From contig DATLAK010000019.1 of assembly GCA_035527535.1 (NCBI GenBank), positions 1 to 37,013 of the forward strand: a DNA stretch of 37,013 nucleotides, in the 5' to 3' direction. Every line of letters begins with the position of its first letter. Positions within the stretch are counted from its first letter, which is position 1. Made by a program: the position numbers and the translations under genes. Origin of the DNA: Armatimonadota bacterium (GTDB lineage: Bacteria; Armatimonadota; Hebobacteria; GCA-020354555; CP070648). The notes below the pieces were generated by a model, which saw nothing but the letters and a program-made list of their open reading frames with translations, was not told the origin of the DNA and searched no databases. Shown one piece after another: positions 8,241-16,848 of this stretch.

Positions 8241-8984
8241 GTGGCCGACCAGGCGACGGTTAATCAATGGCTGGCGGAGTTCCTCGCCCGTCTGCGCCAG
8301 GCCTTCGGCCAGCGCCTGCTGTTCGTGGGCCACCACGGAAGTTGGGCGCGGGGCGAGGCGACGCCGGACAGCGACATTGACACCATGGTCATCCTCGATC
8401 ATATCGAGGCGGAGGATCTGGCCGCGTACCGGGACGTGATTAGCAACATGGCCGATGGGGGGCGGATGGCGAGCGGCCTTTTCAACTCGGTGGCGGAGAT
8501 GCAAGCGCGTCCGCGGTCGGAGGCGCCGGTGCAGTACTTCTATGGCTGCAAGGTGCTACACGGCAGCATGGCTGGCATAGTCGGGAAACCAACCAACGCT
8601 GACCTCATGCAGGATATCCGCGCGAAAGCCTCCTACAACCTGCTCGCCACGCGGCATTACTTGCTCTTCCCCCACGATTTGAGGCAGAAGGTGCACAGCC
8701 TGTGCTATCCGTTCAAGGAGTCCTTCTACGCCCTCCAGGAGTGGATACTCGTGCAGAGCAGCCAGTTCTTCGCGCGGAAGACTGACCTGTTGCAGGTCCT
8801 GAACGACGAAGATGACCGGGCCGTAGTTGCTGTGGCGCGCGACTGGCGCGAGAGCGAGGCTGACCGCACGGCAAGGCCCCTCTGCTACTTCGAGCTCCTC
8901 GAGCGCTGGAGCCGGAGCATGGTGGCGCGGGTCTCCGAACACGCCTCTCCCTCGCACGGAGAGGCTCCGACTTGTCGGGGATGA
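8241..8984 (+). CDS. Nucleotidyltransferase-domain protein with helical C-terminal half
   Basis: 247 residues from a GTG at 8241, chosen because AAGGAGG (8229-8235) lies five bases upstream. Residues 33-47 form the polymerase-beta-like catalytic motif GSWARGEATPDSDID (G-S then D-x-D), which binds Mg-NTP. The remainder is helical, with a KASYNLLATRHYLLF segment and FYALQEWILVQSSQF, somewhat like HEPN or KNTase C-terminal helices. Candidate roles are antibiotic or protein nucleotidylation; the substrate cannot be told from sequence. It stands alone, with no toxin-antitoxin partner. The last 15 or so residues are encoded by a palindromic repeat (8943-8965), so the natural C-terminus may have been altered. 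Confidence 0.75.
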   Translation: MADQATVNQWLAEFLARLRQAFGQRLLFVGHHGSWARGEATPDSDIDTMVILDHIEAEDLAAYRDVISNMADGGRMASGLFNSVAEMQARPRSEAPVQYFYGCKVLHGSMAGIVGKPTNADLMQDIRAKASYNLLATRHYLLFPHDLRQKVHSLCYPFKESFYALQEWILVQSSQFFARKTDLLQVLNDEDDRAVVAVARDWRESEADRTARPLCYFELLERWSRSMVARVSEHASPSHGEAPTCRG

Positions 8985-9038
8985 GGGTGCACCCAACCGC
9001 CTCTGACCCTCACCCATCCTCTCCCCGCAAGGGAGAGG
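8943..9038. repeat. Pair of CTCTCC/GGAGAG hairpins
   Basis: GCCTCTCC (8943-8950) pairs with GGAGAGGC (8958-8965), and CCTCTCCC (9018-9025) pairs with GGGAGAGG (9031-9038). These resemble the short dispersed 'CTCTCCC-loop-GGGAGAGG' repeat seen in many bacterial genomes. The first copy lies inside the 3' end of the nucleotidyltransferase gene. No T-run follows either, so they are not typical terminators. The remaining gap to 9165 holds no gene. Confidence 0.75.
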
Positions 9039-9165
9039 GGTTGGTCGCTGCACCCAACCGCGTGCCCGTACCCCCACATCGCGGCACAGGAACCTTGCCC
9101 CTGGCCCGGAAGTCCAAGAGCCGGTTATCGTCTGCCGAAAACGACAACGTGAGGGAGGGAGAACC

Positions 9166-10035
9166 ATGCGTACATTATGGATGGTCGGAGTATGTGTCAT
9201 GGCGCTGGCGCTGGGCGGGGCGGCGTCGGCGGAGATGGTGCAGGGGCAGGTGACGACCATCGGGCACCCGATGATGTCGGTCAGCGGCACCGGCACGGTG
9301 GAGATCGCGCCCGACACCGCGCGCGTCACCGCCAGCATCATCACCGAGGGGGAGACGGTGGAGCAGGCGCGCGAGCGCAACGCCCAGATCGCGCAGCGAG
9401 CGATGGCGGCGGTCAAGGCGCTCAAGCTCCCCAACGCCACCACCAAGACCCTCGACTATACGATGGAGCGGGTCACCCGCGACGCCCGCGTGTCGCTCAA
9501 GGTGGACCCCGCGAAATGGGACATCCCGTGGAAGGTGTCGGGGATGGAGATCCGGGACTCCAACTTCGACGTCTCGGTGCCGGTGACGCTGGGGTATCGC
9601 GCCGCCAACAGCCTGACGGTGCGGCTGCAGGGCACGCGGGAGGAGCTGTCGGCGGGAACTGGCAAGGTCATTGACGCGCTGATGGCGGCGGGCACCAACC
9701 AGATCACCAGCGTCGCCTACTCCCTGGAGAAGGACGACCGCTCCGCCATGCGCGAGGCGCTGACCAGGGCAATGAAGGACGCGCAGGCGACGGCGGAGGC
9801 GGTGGCCGCCGCCGCGGGGCGCAAGATCGTCGGGGTGCGCAGCATCAATCCCGGCTACGCCCGCCCGTACATGGAATTGCGGCAGGTGCAGGCCACTTAC
9901 GCCGGCCGCTCGGCCGAGGCCGCGGCGACCCCCACCTCCGTCACCGCGGGCATGCTCGAGGTGACGGCGACGGTCAGCGTCAGCTACGAGCTGGACTACA
10001 ACGCGGGCGACACCAAGTTCCTGCCCGCGCCATAG
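9166..10035 (+). CDS. SIMPL (DUF541) domain protein, secreted
   Basis: 289 residues. Residues 1-22 are a signal peptide ending ASA before EM. The mature part begins with the family hallmark, a strand VSGTGTVEIAPDTARVTASIITEG (about 39-62). A helix of repeated Gln/Arg/Ala follows, then strands and LTRAMKDAQATAEAVAAAAG near the C-terminus, all features of SIMPL/BP26 proteins. These periplasmic or exported proteins form oligomeric channels or rings in some species; their biochemical role is poorly known. The ATG is preceded by a GGAGGGAG ribosome site (about six bases). There is no operon partner; the next gene is convergent. Confidence 0.9.
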   Translation: MRTLWMVGVCVMALALGGAASAEMVQGQVTTIGHPMMSVSGTGTVEIAPDTARVTASIITEGETVEQARERNAQIAQRAMAAVKALKLPNATTKTLDYTMERVTRDARVSLKVDPAKWDIPWKVSGMEIRDSNFDVSVPVTLGYRAANSLTVRLQGTREELSAGTGKVIDALMAAGTNQITSVAYSLEKDDRSAMREALTRAMKDAQATAEAVAAAAGRKIVGVRSINPGYARPYMELRQVQATYAGRSAEAAATPTSVTAGMLEVTATVSVSYELDYNAGDTKFLPAP

Positions 10036-10076
10036 GGCGCAGCGGGGCCGCGTCGCAGAGACCGACGCCTCAGAGG

Positions 10077-10117
10077 ACGCGGATGGCGAGGAAGGTCACT
10101 CTTCCGCCCATCCGCGT
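10077..10117. repeat. Inverted repeat between convergent genes
   Basis: ACGCGGATGG (10077-10086) is the exact reverse complement of CCATCCGCGT (10108-10117), with further partial pairing inside. It lies between the convergent SIMPL gene and the activase gene. It could fold in RNA from either strand, but lacks a T-run, so a terminator role is only possible. Confidence 0.6.
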
Positions 10118-10127
10118 TGATCGGCGG

Positions 10128-10952
10128 CTAATTCTTTGCCCTCGCGCGCAGGGCGGCGCCGAGGGCGCCCACGAGTTGCGGGCCTTCGGGCACGCGAATG
10201 TCCACGCCCAGGCGCTCGCCGAGCAGTCGCACGATGCACGGATTGAGGGCCACGCCGCCCGCGAATACGACCTCGGGCCGCGCGCCGACGCGTCCCACCA
10301 TGATCGCCAGGCGGTCGGCGATGGCGTGATGAATGCCCAGCGCGATCTTGCGCGGGTGCTCATTCCGCGCGAGCAGCGAGATCACTTCGGTTTCGGCGAA
10401 GACGGTGCAGACGCTGCTGATGGCGACGGGGTGATCGGTGGCTAGGCCTTCGGCCGCCACGGCGGTCGCTGGCAGCGACCTAGCCGCCTCCAGCGCCGCG
10501 TCGCCGAAGGACTCGACGGAGAAGCCAAGCGCGCGCGCCATGATCTCGAGGAAGCGCCCGGTGCCGGCGGCGCAGCGGTCGTTCATCTCGAAGTCGCGAA
10601 AGCCTCCGCGCTCCTCGAGGGCGATGGCCTTGCTGTCCTGGCCGCCGACGTCAATGACGGTGCGGCACGCGGGGAAGAGATGCCGCGCGCCGAGGGCGTA
10701 AGCGGTGATCTCGGTGACGGCTTCGTGGGCGAAATCGGCGGCGGCGAGGTGGCGCCCGTAGCCGGTGGCGATGATGCGAGCGGGGTCATAGGGTTCGAGC
10801 AGCTTGCGCGCGCGCGCGGTCATGTCGGGCCCGGTGTCGGTAATCGCCGACCCGACTACCTGCCCGCGCTCCAGCACCACCACCTTGATCGTGCGCGAGC
10901 CCAGGTCCACGCCGGCGACCCCTCGGCTGCGCTCGGGGCAAGCCTGTTCCAC
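10128..10952 (-). CDS. BadF/BadG/HgdC-type activase (2-hydroxyacyl-CoA dehydratase activator)
   Basis: 274 residues of the ASKHA ATPase fold. Phosphate-1 motif GVDLGSRTIK (14-23), phosphate-2 DVGGQDSKAI (101-110), and the two cysteine signatures that in HgdC bridge a [4Fe-4S] cluster between two subunits: NDRCAAGTGRFLE (Cys127) and SVCTVFAETEVISLLA (Cys182). A C-terminal adenosine-binding FAGGVALNP follows. Such activases use ATP to inject an electron into 2-hydroxyacyl-CoA dehydratases or benzoyl-CoA reductases. No dehydratase subunit is in the window, so the partner is unknown. The GTG start at 10952 follows the purM stop by three bases, which makes it the last gene of the purine block. Its first residues (ACPERSRG) come from a dispersed DNA repeat. 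Confidence 0.88.
   Translation of the reverse strand: MEQACPERSRGVAGVDLGSRTIKVVVLERGQVVGSAITDTGPDMTARARKLLEPYDPARIIATGYGRHLAAADFAHEAVTEITAYALGARHLFPACRTVIDVGGQDSKAIALEERGGFRDFEMNDRCAAGTGRFLEIMARALGFSVESFGDAALEAARSLPATAVAAEGLATDHPVAISSVCTVFAETEVISLLARNEHPRKIALGIHHAIADRLAIMVGRVGARPEVVFAGGVALNPCIVRLLGERLGVDIRVPEGPQLVGALGAALRARAKN
10919..10943. repeat. Dispersed repeat encoding an in-frame CPERSRG peptide
   Basis: The segment reads, on the minus strand, GGCTTGCCCCGAGCGCAGCC followed by GAGGGG. It matches the style of dispersed short repeats that produce CPERSR-type peptides at protein ends in many environmental genomes (from memory). Here it forms codons 4-11 of the activase gene without breaking the frame. 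Confidence 0.55.
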
Positions 10953-10955
10953 TGC

Positions 10956-12005
10956 CTACCCTATCTCCACCGCGCGCTCGCCGCGGACGATCTCGCCCAG
11001 GTGGTAGCATGGCTCGCCGGCGCGCGCCAGGCGCTCGCAGACCTCCTCGGCCCGCGCGCCCTCCACCACGAGGACGAGGCCGATGCCCATGTTGAAGGTG
11101 TGGAACATCTCCTCGTCGGAGACCCGCGCGCGGTCGCGGATGAGGTCGAAGATGGGCGGCACGATCCACGCGCCGCGGCGGATGACGGCGCGGCAGCCCG
11201 CGGGCAGGACGCGCCGCAGGTTGTCGGGGATGCCGCCGCCGGTGATGTGGGCGACGCCGCGCACCGTGTCGTCGGCCAGCAGCGGCAGCACCGCCGGCGC
11301 ATAGCTGCGGTGGACGCGCAGCAGCTCGTCGGCGACGGTGCCGCCCAGGGATTCGACGGTATCGTCGGGCTTGTATCCCGCGATCTCGAACAGCGCCTTG
11401 CGCGCCAGCGAGTAGCCGTTGGTGTGCAGGCCATTGGAGGCCAGGCCGAGCAGTACATCGCCCGGGGCGACCTTCTCGCCGGTGATGATGCGCCCGCGCT
11501 CGACCGCGCCCACGATGAAGCCCGCGAGGTCGTATTCGCCCGCGGCATAGAACCCGGGCAGCTCCGCCGTCTCGCCGCCGATGAGGGCGCACCCGGCGTT
11601 CTCGCAGCCGCGCGCCAGGCCGGTGATGATGGCCTCGAACACATCGCCGTCGAGCTTGCCGACCCCCAGGTAATCCAGGAAGAACAGCGGCCGCGCCCCC
11701 TGGCACAGGATGTCGTTGACGCAGTGGTTGACCAGGTCCTCGCCCACCGTGTCGTGGCGGTTGGTCATGAAGGCGACCTTGAGCTTGGTGCCGACGCTGT
11801 CACAACTCGACACGAGCACGGGATCTTCAAGGTCGGGCGGCACCGCAAACAGCGCGCCGAAGGTGCCGATGTCGGCCAGCACCTGGGGGGTGAACGTGCG
11901 GCGCAGGTGGGGCTTGGCGCGGTCGAGGGCGCGTTCGGCGGCCTCGATATCCACCCCCGCGTCACGATAGGTCATGGGTTGGCCGGGCGGCTTCGCTTTC
12001 TTCAT
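10956..12005 (-). CDS. purM: Phosphoribosylformylglycinamidine cyclo-ligase (AIR synthetase)
   Basis: 349 residues, the usual length. It closes the imidazole ring, turning FGAM plus ATP into AIR, step five of purine synthesis. It begins MKKAKPPGQPMTYRDAGVDIEAAERAL, then TFGALFAV, CDSVGTKLKVA, NDILCQGARPLFFLDYLGVGKLD, the glycine-rich ATP-binding IGGETAELPG and HITGGGIPDNL, and ends EIVRGERAVEI, all canonical. The ATG at 12005 overlaps the purF stop in an ATGA, so translation is probably coupled. It lies directly after purF, following purL. Confidence 0.97.
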   Translation of the reverse strand: MKKAKPPGQPMTYRDAGVDIEAAERALDRAKPHLRRTFTPQVLADIGTFGALFAVPPDLEDPVLVSSCDSVGTKLKVAFMTNRHDTVGEDLVNHCVNDILCQGARPLFFLDYLGVGKLDGDVFEAIITGLARGCENAGCALIGGETAELPGFYAAGEYDLAGFIVGAVERGRIITGEKVAPGDVLLGLASNGLHTNGYSLARKALFEIAGYKPDDTVESLGGTVADELLRVHRSYAPAVLPLLADDTVRGVAHITGGGIPDNLRRVLPAGCRAVIRRGAWIVPPIFDLIRDRARVSDEEMFHTFNMGIGLVLVVEGARAEEVCERLARAGEPCYHLGEIVRGERAVEIG

Positions 12006-13474
12006 CCAGGTTGCTCCAGGGCCGTCTTCTGCGCCAGCAGTTCGTCGGAGACCTCGATCGGGTACTCGCCCTCGAGGCAGGCCATGCACAGCGATTCACG
12101 GGGCAAGCCGACCGCGCGCACGAGGCCGTCGGCGCTGAGGTAGCCGAGGCTGTCGGCGCCGATTTCCCGGCGGATGTCGTCGAGGCAGGAGGCGCGGGCG
12201 GCGATGAGGGTGCCGCGGGCGCTGGTGTCCACCCCGTAGAAGCACGGGTAGCGGTAGGGCGGGGCGGTGATGCGCACGTGCACCTCGGCGGCGCCGGCGT
12301 CGCGCAGCAGGCCCACGGTCTGGGCCTTGGTGGTGCCGCGGATGATGGTATCGTCAATAACCACCAGGCGCTTGCCCTCCACCTCCTGGTGGAGGGAGGC
12401 GTACTTGAGTCGTGCGCCTTGCTCGCGCATGCGCTGGTCGGGCTGGATGAAGGTGCGGCCGATGTAGCGGTTGCGGATTAGCCCCTGCCCCAAGGGTATG
12501 CCCGCGGCCTCGGCATAGCCGATGGCGGCGGGCCACCCGGTCTCGGGCACCGGAATCGCCAGGTCCGCCGCCGCCGGATGCTCGGCCGCCAGCGCGTGGC
12601 CCATACGCCGGCGCGCCTGGTGCAGCAGGACGCCGGCGATGACGCTGTCGGGCCGCGCGAAGTAGATGAACTCGAACACGCACAATGCCGGGCGCTGCGG
12701 CTCCAGCAGTTGCACCGAGCGCAGGCCGTCGCGACCCACGATGACCAGCTCTCCGCGCTCGACCTCGCGCACGAGGCGCGCGCCCAGCACCGGCAACGCG
12801 CAGCTCTCGGAGGCGATGACGCAGCGCCCCGCGTCCAGTTCGCCGATGCACAGCGGGCGCACCCCCCACGGGTCGCGCAGCGCCAGCAAGCGCCCCTCGC
12901 GGTCGCCCGGCCCGAGCCCATCGGTCAGCATGGTCAGGGAATACGAGCCCTGGCAGGCGGAGGCGGCGGCGCGAATGGCGTCCTGGAAAGTGGGCGCGGT
13001 GTCGGCCTCAAGCGCGATGAGCTTGGCGATGATCTCGCTGTCGGTGGTGGATTCGAGGTGAATGCCGGCGGCGTTCAGCCGCTGGCGCAGCTCCGGGGCG
13101 TTGACCAGGCTGCCGTTGTGGCCCAGCGCCAGGTTGGCGCCGAACCCCGGCACCGGCGTCAGCAGCGGCTGCGCGTTGGCAGGGTGGCTGCCGCCCATGG
13201 TCGAGTAGCGGTTGTGGCCGATGGCCGCATCGCCCCCGAGCAGGGCCAAGGTGTCCTCGTCGAACACCTGCATGACCAGACCCATGCCGCGGTGGAGCTT
13301 GAGCTTGCCGCCACCGGTGACCGCAATCCCCGCGCTCTCCTCACCGCGGTGCTGGAGCTGGATGAGGCCGAAGTATGCCATGCGCGCGACGTCTTCGCCG
13401 GGCGAGAAGACGCCGAAGACCCCGCAGGATTCGCGGGGGGCCTCATGTCGGGACGCAGAGCAGGGCCTGTGCAT
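12002..13474 (-). CDS. purF: Amidophosphoribosyltransferase
   Basis: About 490 residues. It catalyses the first committed step, PRPP plus glutamine to phosphoribosylamine. After a short propeptide comes the catalytic cysteine in ESCGVFGVFSPGED (Cys17). The Ntn glutaminase domain follows (LQHRGEESAGIA, GHNRYSTMG, LGHNGSLVN). The phosphoribosyltransferase domain has the PRPP loop VVIDDTIIRGTT. Cysteines in CVFEFIYFARPDS, PCFYGVDT and LCMACLEGEYP match the four Fe-S ligands of Bacillus-type PurF, so it should be a propeptide-processed [4Fe-4S] enzyme. ATGs at 13474 and 13483 are both possible starts; neither has a good ribosome site, and a GC-rich hairpin (13487-13509) precedes them. It overlaps purM by ATGA. 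Confidence 0.97.
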   Translation of the reverse strand: MHRPCSASRHEAPRESCGVFGVFSPGEDVARMAYFGLIQLQHRGEESAGIAVTGGGKLKLHRGMGLVMQVFDEDTLALLGGDAAIGHNRYSTMGGSHPANAQPLLTPVPGFGANLALGHNGSLVNAPELRQRLNAAGIHLESTTDSEIIAKLIALEADTAPTFQDAIRAAASACQGSYSLTMLTDGLGPGDREGRLLALRDPWGVRPLCIGELDAGRCVIASESCALPVLGARLVREVERGELVIVGRDGLRSVQLLEPQRPALCVFEFIYFARPDSVIAGVLLHQARRRMGHALAAEHPAAADLAIPVPETGWPAAIGYAEAAGIPLGQGLIRNRYIGRTFIQPDQRMREQGARLKYASLHQEVEGKRLVVIDDTIIRGTTKAQTVGLLRDAGAAEVHVRITAPPYRYPCFYGVDTSARGTLIAARASCLDDIRREIGADSLGYLSADGLVRAVGLPRESLCMACLEGEYPIEVSDELLAQKTALEQPG

Positions 13475-13486
13475 GCTGGACATATC

Positions 13487-13560
13487 GGGCAGGAGGCCAG
13501 CTCCTGCCCTACGCCTTTCCGTCCATGTCAATCTGCGTCATCTGCGAAATCTGCGGATCA
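13487..13560. repeat. purL-purF intercistronic palindrome and CTGCG-type repeat
   Basis: GGGCAGGAG (13487-13495) pairs with CTCCTGCCC (13501-13509) over a five-base loop immediately upstream of purF. Beyond it, 13530-13560 holds AATCTGCGTCATCTGCGAAA followed by TCTGCGGATCA, a short-period repeat also found at 15798-15816, 16003-16036 and 17145-17218. Confidence 0.75.
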
Positions 13561-13566
13561 TCTCCG

Positions 13567-15780
13567 CTACCCCATCAACCCCGGGATCGCGCCCTCGTAG
13601 GCCGGTTCCATCTCGGCCACCGGCAAGTCAATGATACCCGCGCCGGAAGCTGATTCAATGCGCAGGCTGTCGCCGCCGACCTTGCCAATGAGCGCCCACG
13701 GCGCGCCCTGGGACTCGGCGATGCGGGTTACCGCCTCCACCTCCTGCGGGCGCACCGCCAGGACGATGCGCGATTGGCTCTCGCCGAAGAGCGCGGCGTC
13801 GAGGCGAATGTCTGCCGGGCCCGCAGGGAGCCTGATTTCCGCGCCGAGGTTGCCGCGGATGCACATTTCCGCCAGCGCCACCGCCAGCCCGCCGTCCGCG
13901 CAATCGTGGGCCGAGCGCACCAGCCCCGCGCGGATCGCCGCCAGGCACGCCGCCTGCACCGCCTGCTCGCGCCCCAGGTCGAGCGCCGGGGGATGACCCG
14001 CCTCCAGCCCGTGGGCGAGGGCCAGGTACTCGCTGCCGCCCAGCTCGTCGCGGCTCTCACCGAGCAGGATAATCTCGTCGCCCGCCTCCTTGAAATCAAT
14101 CGTCGCGCGGCGCTCAAGGTCTTCGATCACCCCCACCAGGCCGATCACCGGCGTGGGGTAGATCGCGTCGGCCTGACTCTCGTTGTAGAAGCTGACATTG
14201 CCGCTCACCACCGGCAGACGGAAGGCGCGACAGGCCGCCACCAGCCCCTCTACCGCGCGGCGGAACTGCCAGAAGCGGTCGGGCTTCTCGGGGTTGCCGA
14301 AGTTGAGGCCGTCGGTGATGCCCGCCGGCTCGGCGCCGGTGCAGACGACGTTGCGCGCGGCCTCGGCGACCGCGATCTGCGCGCCGACGTAGGGATCGAG
14401 ATAGCAGTAGCGGCTGTTGCAGTCGGTGGTCACCGCGATCCCGTGGGGCGTGCCCTTGATGCGCAGCACCGCCGCGTCACCGCCGGGCAAGACGACGGTG
14501 TTAACCTGCACCATGTGGTCGTACTGCTCCCACACCCAGCGCTTGCTGGCGAGGTTGGGGCTCGCCAGCAGGTCGAGCAAGACGCGACCGTAGTCCCGGG
14601 GCAGCCGCAGCGCCGACAGGTCGCGGGCCTGTACCTCGCGCAGGTGCGGCGGCTCCTCGACCGGCATGTCATAGGTAGGCGGGCTGGCGAGCTCTTGCGC
14701 GTCCATCTCGGCCACGACCTTGCCGTTGTCGCGGACGCGCAGGATGCCGTCGTCGGTGACGCGGCCGATGACGACCGCGTTGAGGTCCCACTTGTGGAAA
14801 ATGGCGGCGACGCGATCTTCCCCGCCGGCCTTAACCGCGAGGAGCATCCGCTCCTGGGACTCCGACATCATCAGCTCGTAGGGTTCCATGCCCGCCTCGC
14901 GCCGCGGCACCAGCGCGAGATCCACATCCATGCCCGTGCCGGCGGCGGCGGCCATCTCGCAGGTGGTGCAGGTCAGCCCTGCCGCGCCCATGTCCTTCAT
15001 GCCGACGATGGCGCCGGTATCCAGCGCCTCCAGGCAGGCCTCGATCAGGCACTTCTCGGTAAAGGGATCGCCGATCTGCACCGTCGGGCGCTTCTCCTCG
15101 TCCGCGCCGAACTCGTGGCTGGCCAGCACGCTGCAGCCGCCGATGCCGTCGCGCCCGGTGGAGGAGCCGACGTACATGACCGCGTTGCCGGGGCCGTCGG
15201 CGCGGCCGAGGACGATGCGGTCGGTGGGGACGACGCCGACGCACATGACATTGACCAGGCAGTTGCCGCGGTAGCAGCGGTTGAAATAGACCTCGCCGCC
15301 GACGGTGGGGACGCCGACGCAGTTGCCGTAGAACTGGATGCCGTCCACCACGCCCGTGAAAAGGAACCGGGCCAGGCTGGTCTCCAGCTCGCCGAAGCGC
15401 AGCGAGTTGAGGCAGGCGATGGGGCGCGCGCCCATGGTGAAGATGTCGCGGATGATCCCCCCCACGCCGGTGGCCGCGCCCTGCTTGGGCTCGACCTGGG
15501 AGGGGTGGTTGTGGCTTTCGAGCTTGAACAGGACGGTGATGCCGGGGGCGATCTCGACCCCCCCCGCGTCGCCCGCGACCTGGGGTGCGAACTTGCCCTC
15601 GCGCGGCAGCAGTCCCAGCAGCGGCCGCGAGCGCGGGTAGCCGCAGTGCTCCGACCACTCGACCGAGAACATCGCCAGCTCCGTCGGCGTCGGCTCCCGC
15701 CCCAGCAACTGCTCGATTCGCTGGTATTCCTCGTCCTTGAGGCCCAACTCGCGATAGACAGCGGGTTCGATCATGTCCAT
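13567..15780 (-). CDS. purL: Phosphoribosylformylglycinamidine synthase, small-type PurL subunit
   Basis: About 737 residues, the length of the PurL that works with separate PurS and PurQ. It converts FGAR, ATP and ammonia from PurQ to FGAM. Visible family blocks: FSVEWSEHCGYPRSRPLL near the N-terminus, LFKLESHNHPSQVEP, GAATGVGGIIRDIFTMGARPIA, YVGSSTGRDGIGG, MKDMGAAGLTCTTCEMAA, then the second half with GITDGLNFGNPEKP, VVSGNVSFYNES, SAHDCADGGLAVALAEM and LFGESQSR. The usual EHCSYKSSR appears here as EHCGYPRSR, a small variation. ATGs at 15780 and 15774 are both possible starts. It lies between purQ and purF but is separated from each by repeat-filled gaps. Confidence 0.97.
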   Translation of the reverse strand: MDMIEPAVYRELGLKDEEYQRIEQLLGREPTPTELAMFSVEWSEHCGYPRSRPLLGLLPREGKFAPQVAGDAGGVEIAPGITVLFKLESHNHPSQVEPKQGAATGVGGIIRDIFTMGARPIACLNSLRFGELETSLARFLFTGVVDGIQFYGNCVGVPTVGGEVYFNRCYRGNCLVNVMCVGVVPTDRIVLGRADGPGNAVMYVGSSTGRDGIGGCSVLASHEFGADEEKRPTVQIGDPFTEKCLIEACLEALDTGAIVGMKDMGAAGLTCTTCEMAAAAGTGMDVDLALVPRREAGMEPYELMMSESQERMLLAVKAGGEDRVAAIFHKWDLNAVVIGRVTDDGILRVRDNGKVVAEMDAQELASPPTYDMPVEEPPHLREVQARDLSALRLPRDYGRVLLDLLASPNLASKRWVWEQYDHMVQVNTVVLPGGDAAVLRIKGTPHGIAVTTDCNSRYCYLDPYVGAQIAVAEAARNVVCTGAEPAGITDGLNFGNPEKPDRFWQFRRAVEGLVAACRAFRLPVVSGNVSFYNESQADAIYPTPVIGLVGVIEDLERRATIDFKEAGDEIILLGESRDELGGSEYLALAHGLEAGHPPALDLGREQAVQAACLAAIRAGLVRSAHDCADGGLAVALAEMCIRGNLGAEIRLPAGPADIRLDAALFGESQSRIVLAVRPQEVEAVTRIAESQGAPWALIGKVGGDSLRIESASGAGIIDLPVAEMEPAYEGAIPGLMG

Positions 15781-15797
15781 TATCCGCAGGAGGCGCC

Positions 15798-16036
15798 ATC
15801 CACAGATCACACAGATGGGGACAAGATCAGCCGCCGACGAACGCCGATAGACGCCGATGACAGCCACCGTAGGGGCACAGCATGCTGTGCCCGAGACGTA
15901 GGGGCGCAGTTCACTGCGCCCAATCTGGATGGGCGTGATGTCCCTAGGTCAGAGACCGGGATGGCGGCCTTGAGGCCTAGCCAAATCACACCCCTACATC
16001 TTCGCAGTCTGTGTAATCTATGTAATCTGTGGATTA
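15798..16036. repeat. purQ-purL intercistronic repeat block with inverted ends
   Basis: The 269-base gap between purQ and purL has no gene. Its ends are inverted copies of one motif: ATCCACAGATCACACAGAT (15798-15816) faces TCTATGTAATCTGTGGATTA near 16017-16036. Between them lie a run of GACGAACGCCGATAGACGCC type, a perfect palindrome GGGCACAGCATGCTGTGCCC (15873-15892), and GGGCGCAGT/ACTGCGCCC (15902-15921). The layout resembles a composite MITE or nested insertions of several short repeats. Confidence 0.8.
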
Positions 16037-16049
16037 TCCCTCCCCTGAT

Positions 16050-16739
16050 TCACAATGCCTGCAATATGCTCTCGAATATCACCCGCCCGTCGCTGGCGCC
16101 GAGGATCGCCTCGGCGCAGCGCTCGGGATGGGGCATCATCCCCAGAACATTGCGCCCCTCGTTGCAGATGCCGGCGATGTTGTCCATCGAGCCGTTGGGG
16201 TTCGCATCAACCGTCACGCGGCCATCGGGCCGGCAATAGCGAAACACGATCTGCCCGTTGTCACGCAGGCGGCGCAGGGTTCCGGTGTCCGCGTAGTAGT
16301 TGCCCTCGCCGTGGGCGATGGGGATACGCAGCACCTGCCCCTCGCGACCGGCGCCGGTGAACGGGGTCCGCGGCTGCTCCAGGCGCAGGTGGAGGTGTTT
16401 GCAGATGAACTTCTGGTTCTGGTTGCGCCGCATCGCCCCCGGCAGCAGCTGCGCCTCGAGCAGGATTTGGAACCCGTTGCAGATGCCGATGACCAGGCCG
16501 CCCGCGCGCGCGAACTCCGCCACCGCGCCCATCACCGGCGACAAGCGGGCGATGGCACCGGTGCGCAGGTAGTCGCCATAGGTGAACCCGCCCGGCAGGA
16601 TGACGCAGTCCAGCCCCGACAGGTCGGTGTCGCGGTGCCAGACATAGCGCGCCTGCGCGCCCATGGCGTGGGCGACGGCATGGTAGCAGTCGTGGTCACA
16701 ATTAGATCCGGGAAAGACCACCACCCCGAAGGTCTTCAT
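16050..16739 (-). CDS. purQ: Phosphoribosylformylglycinamidine synthase, glutaminase subunit
   Basis: 229 residues from the ATG at 16739; a GTG directly before it (16742) is an alternative. It is a class I glutamine amidotransferase that supplies ammonia to PurL. It opens [15 protein letters not shown] and has [18 protein letters not shown]. The nucleophile elbow is GICNGFQIL (Cys87), and the catalytic His-Glu pair is in [10 protein letters not shown] near the C-terminus. [17 protein letters not shown] and [12 protein letters not shown] are also typical. The upstream purS and downstream purL are its complex partners. A weak AGGA ribosome site precedes the start. Confidence 0.97.
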   Translation of the reverse strand: MKTFGVVVFPGSNCDHDCYHAVAHAMGAQARYVWHRDTDLSGLDCVILPGGFTYGDYLRTGAIARLSPVMGAVAEFARAGGLVIGICNGFQILLEAQLLPGAMRRNQNQKFICKHLHLRLEQPRTPFTGAGREGQVLRIPIAHGEGNYYADTGTLRRLRDNGQIVFRYCRPDGRVTVDANPNGSMDNIAGICNEGRNVLGMMPHPERCAEAILGASDGRVIFESILQAL

Positions 16740-16756
16740 CACTGGATTCCTATGCT

Positions 16757-16837
16757 AACCGCAGATTGCGCAGATTGGAGAATGCTTCATCCCGTCTGCG
16801 GATGTTTCTCTATGTATCCTCTGCGGTCTCCGCGGTT
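16757..16837. repeat. purS-purQ intercistronic inverted repeat
   Basis: AACCGCAGATTGCGCAGATT (16757-16776) opposes ATCCTCTGCGGTCTCCGCGG (16816-16835, then TT); their outer ends are imperfect reverse complements. The sequence belongs to the same CTGCG/CTGTG family as the neighbouring junction repeats. No gene is present in the gap. Confidence 0.65.
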
Positions 16838-16848
16838 CAAATGCTCCC

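Noticed and set aside
10680-12143. Plus-strand open frame opposite purM and the activase
   Set aside because: Same shadow effect; the minus-strand proteins carry full family motifs.
13774-16239. A very long open frame (about 820 codons) on the plus strand opposite purL and purQ
   Set aside because: It is antisense to strongly conserved purL/purQ and its product has no domain pattern. GC-rich codon use leaves the opposite strand open.
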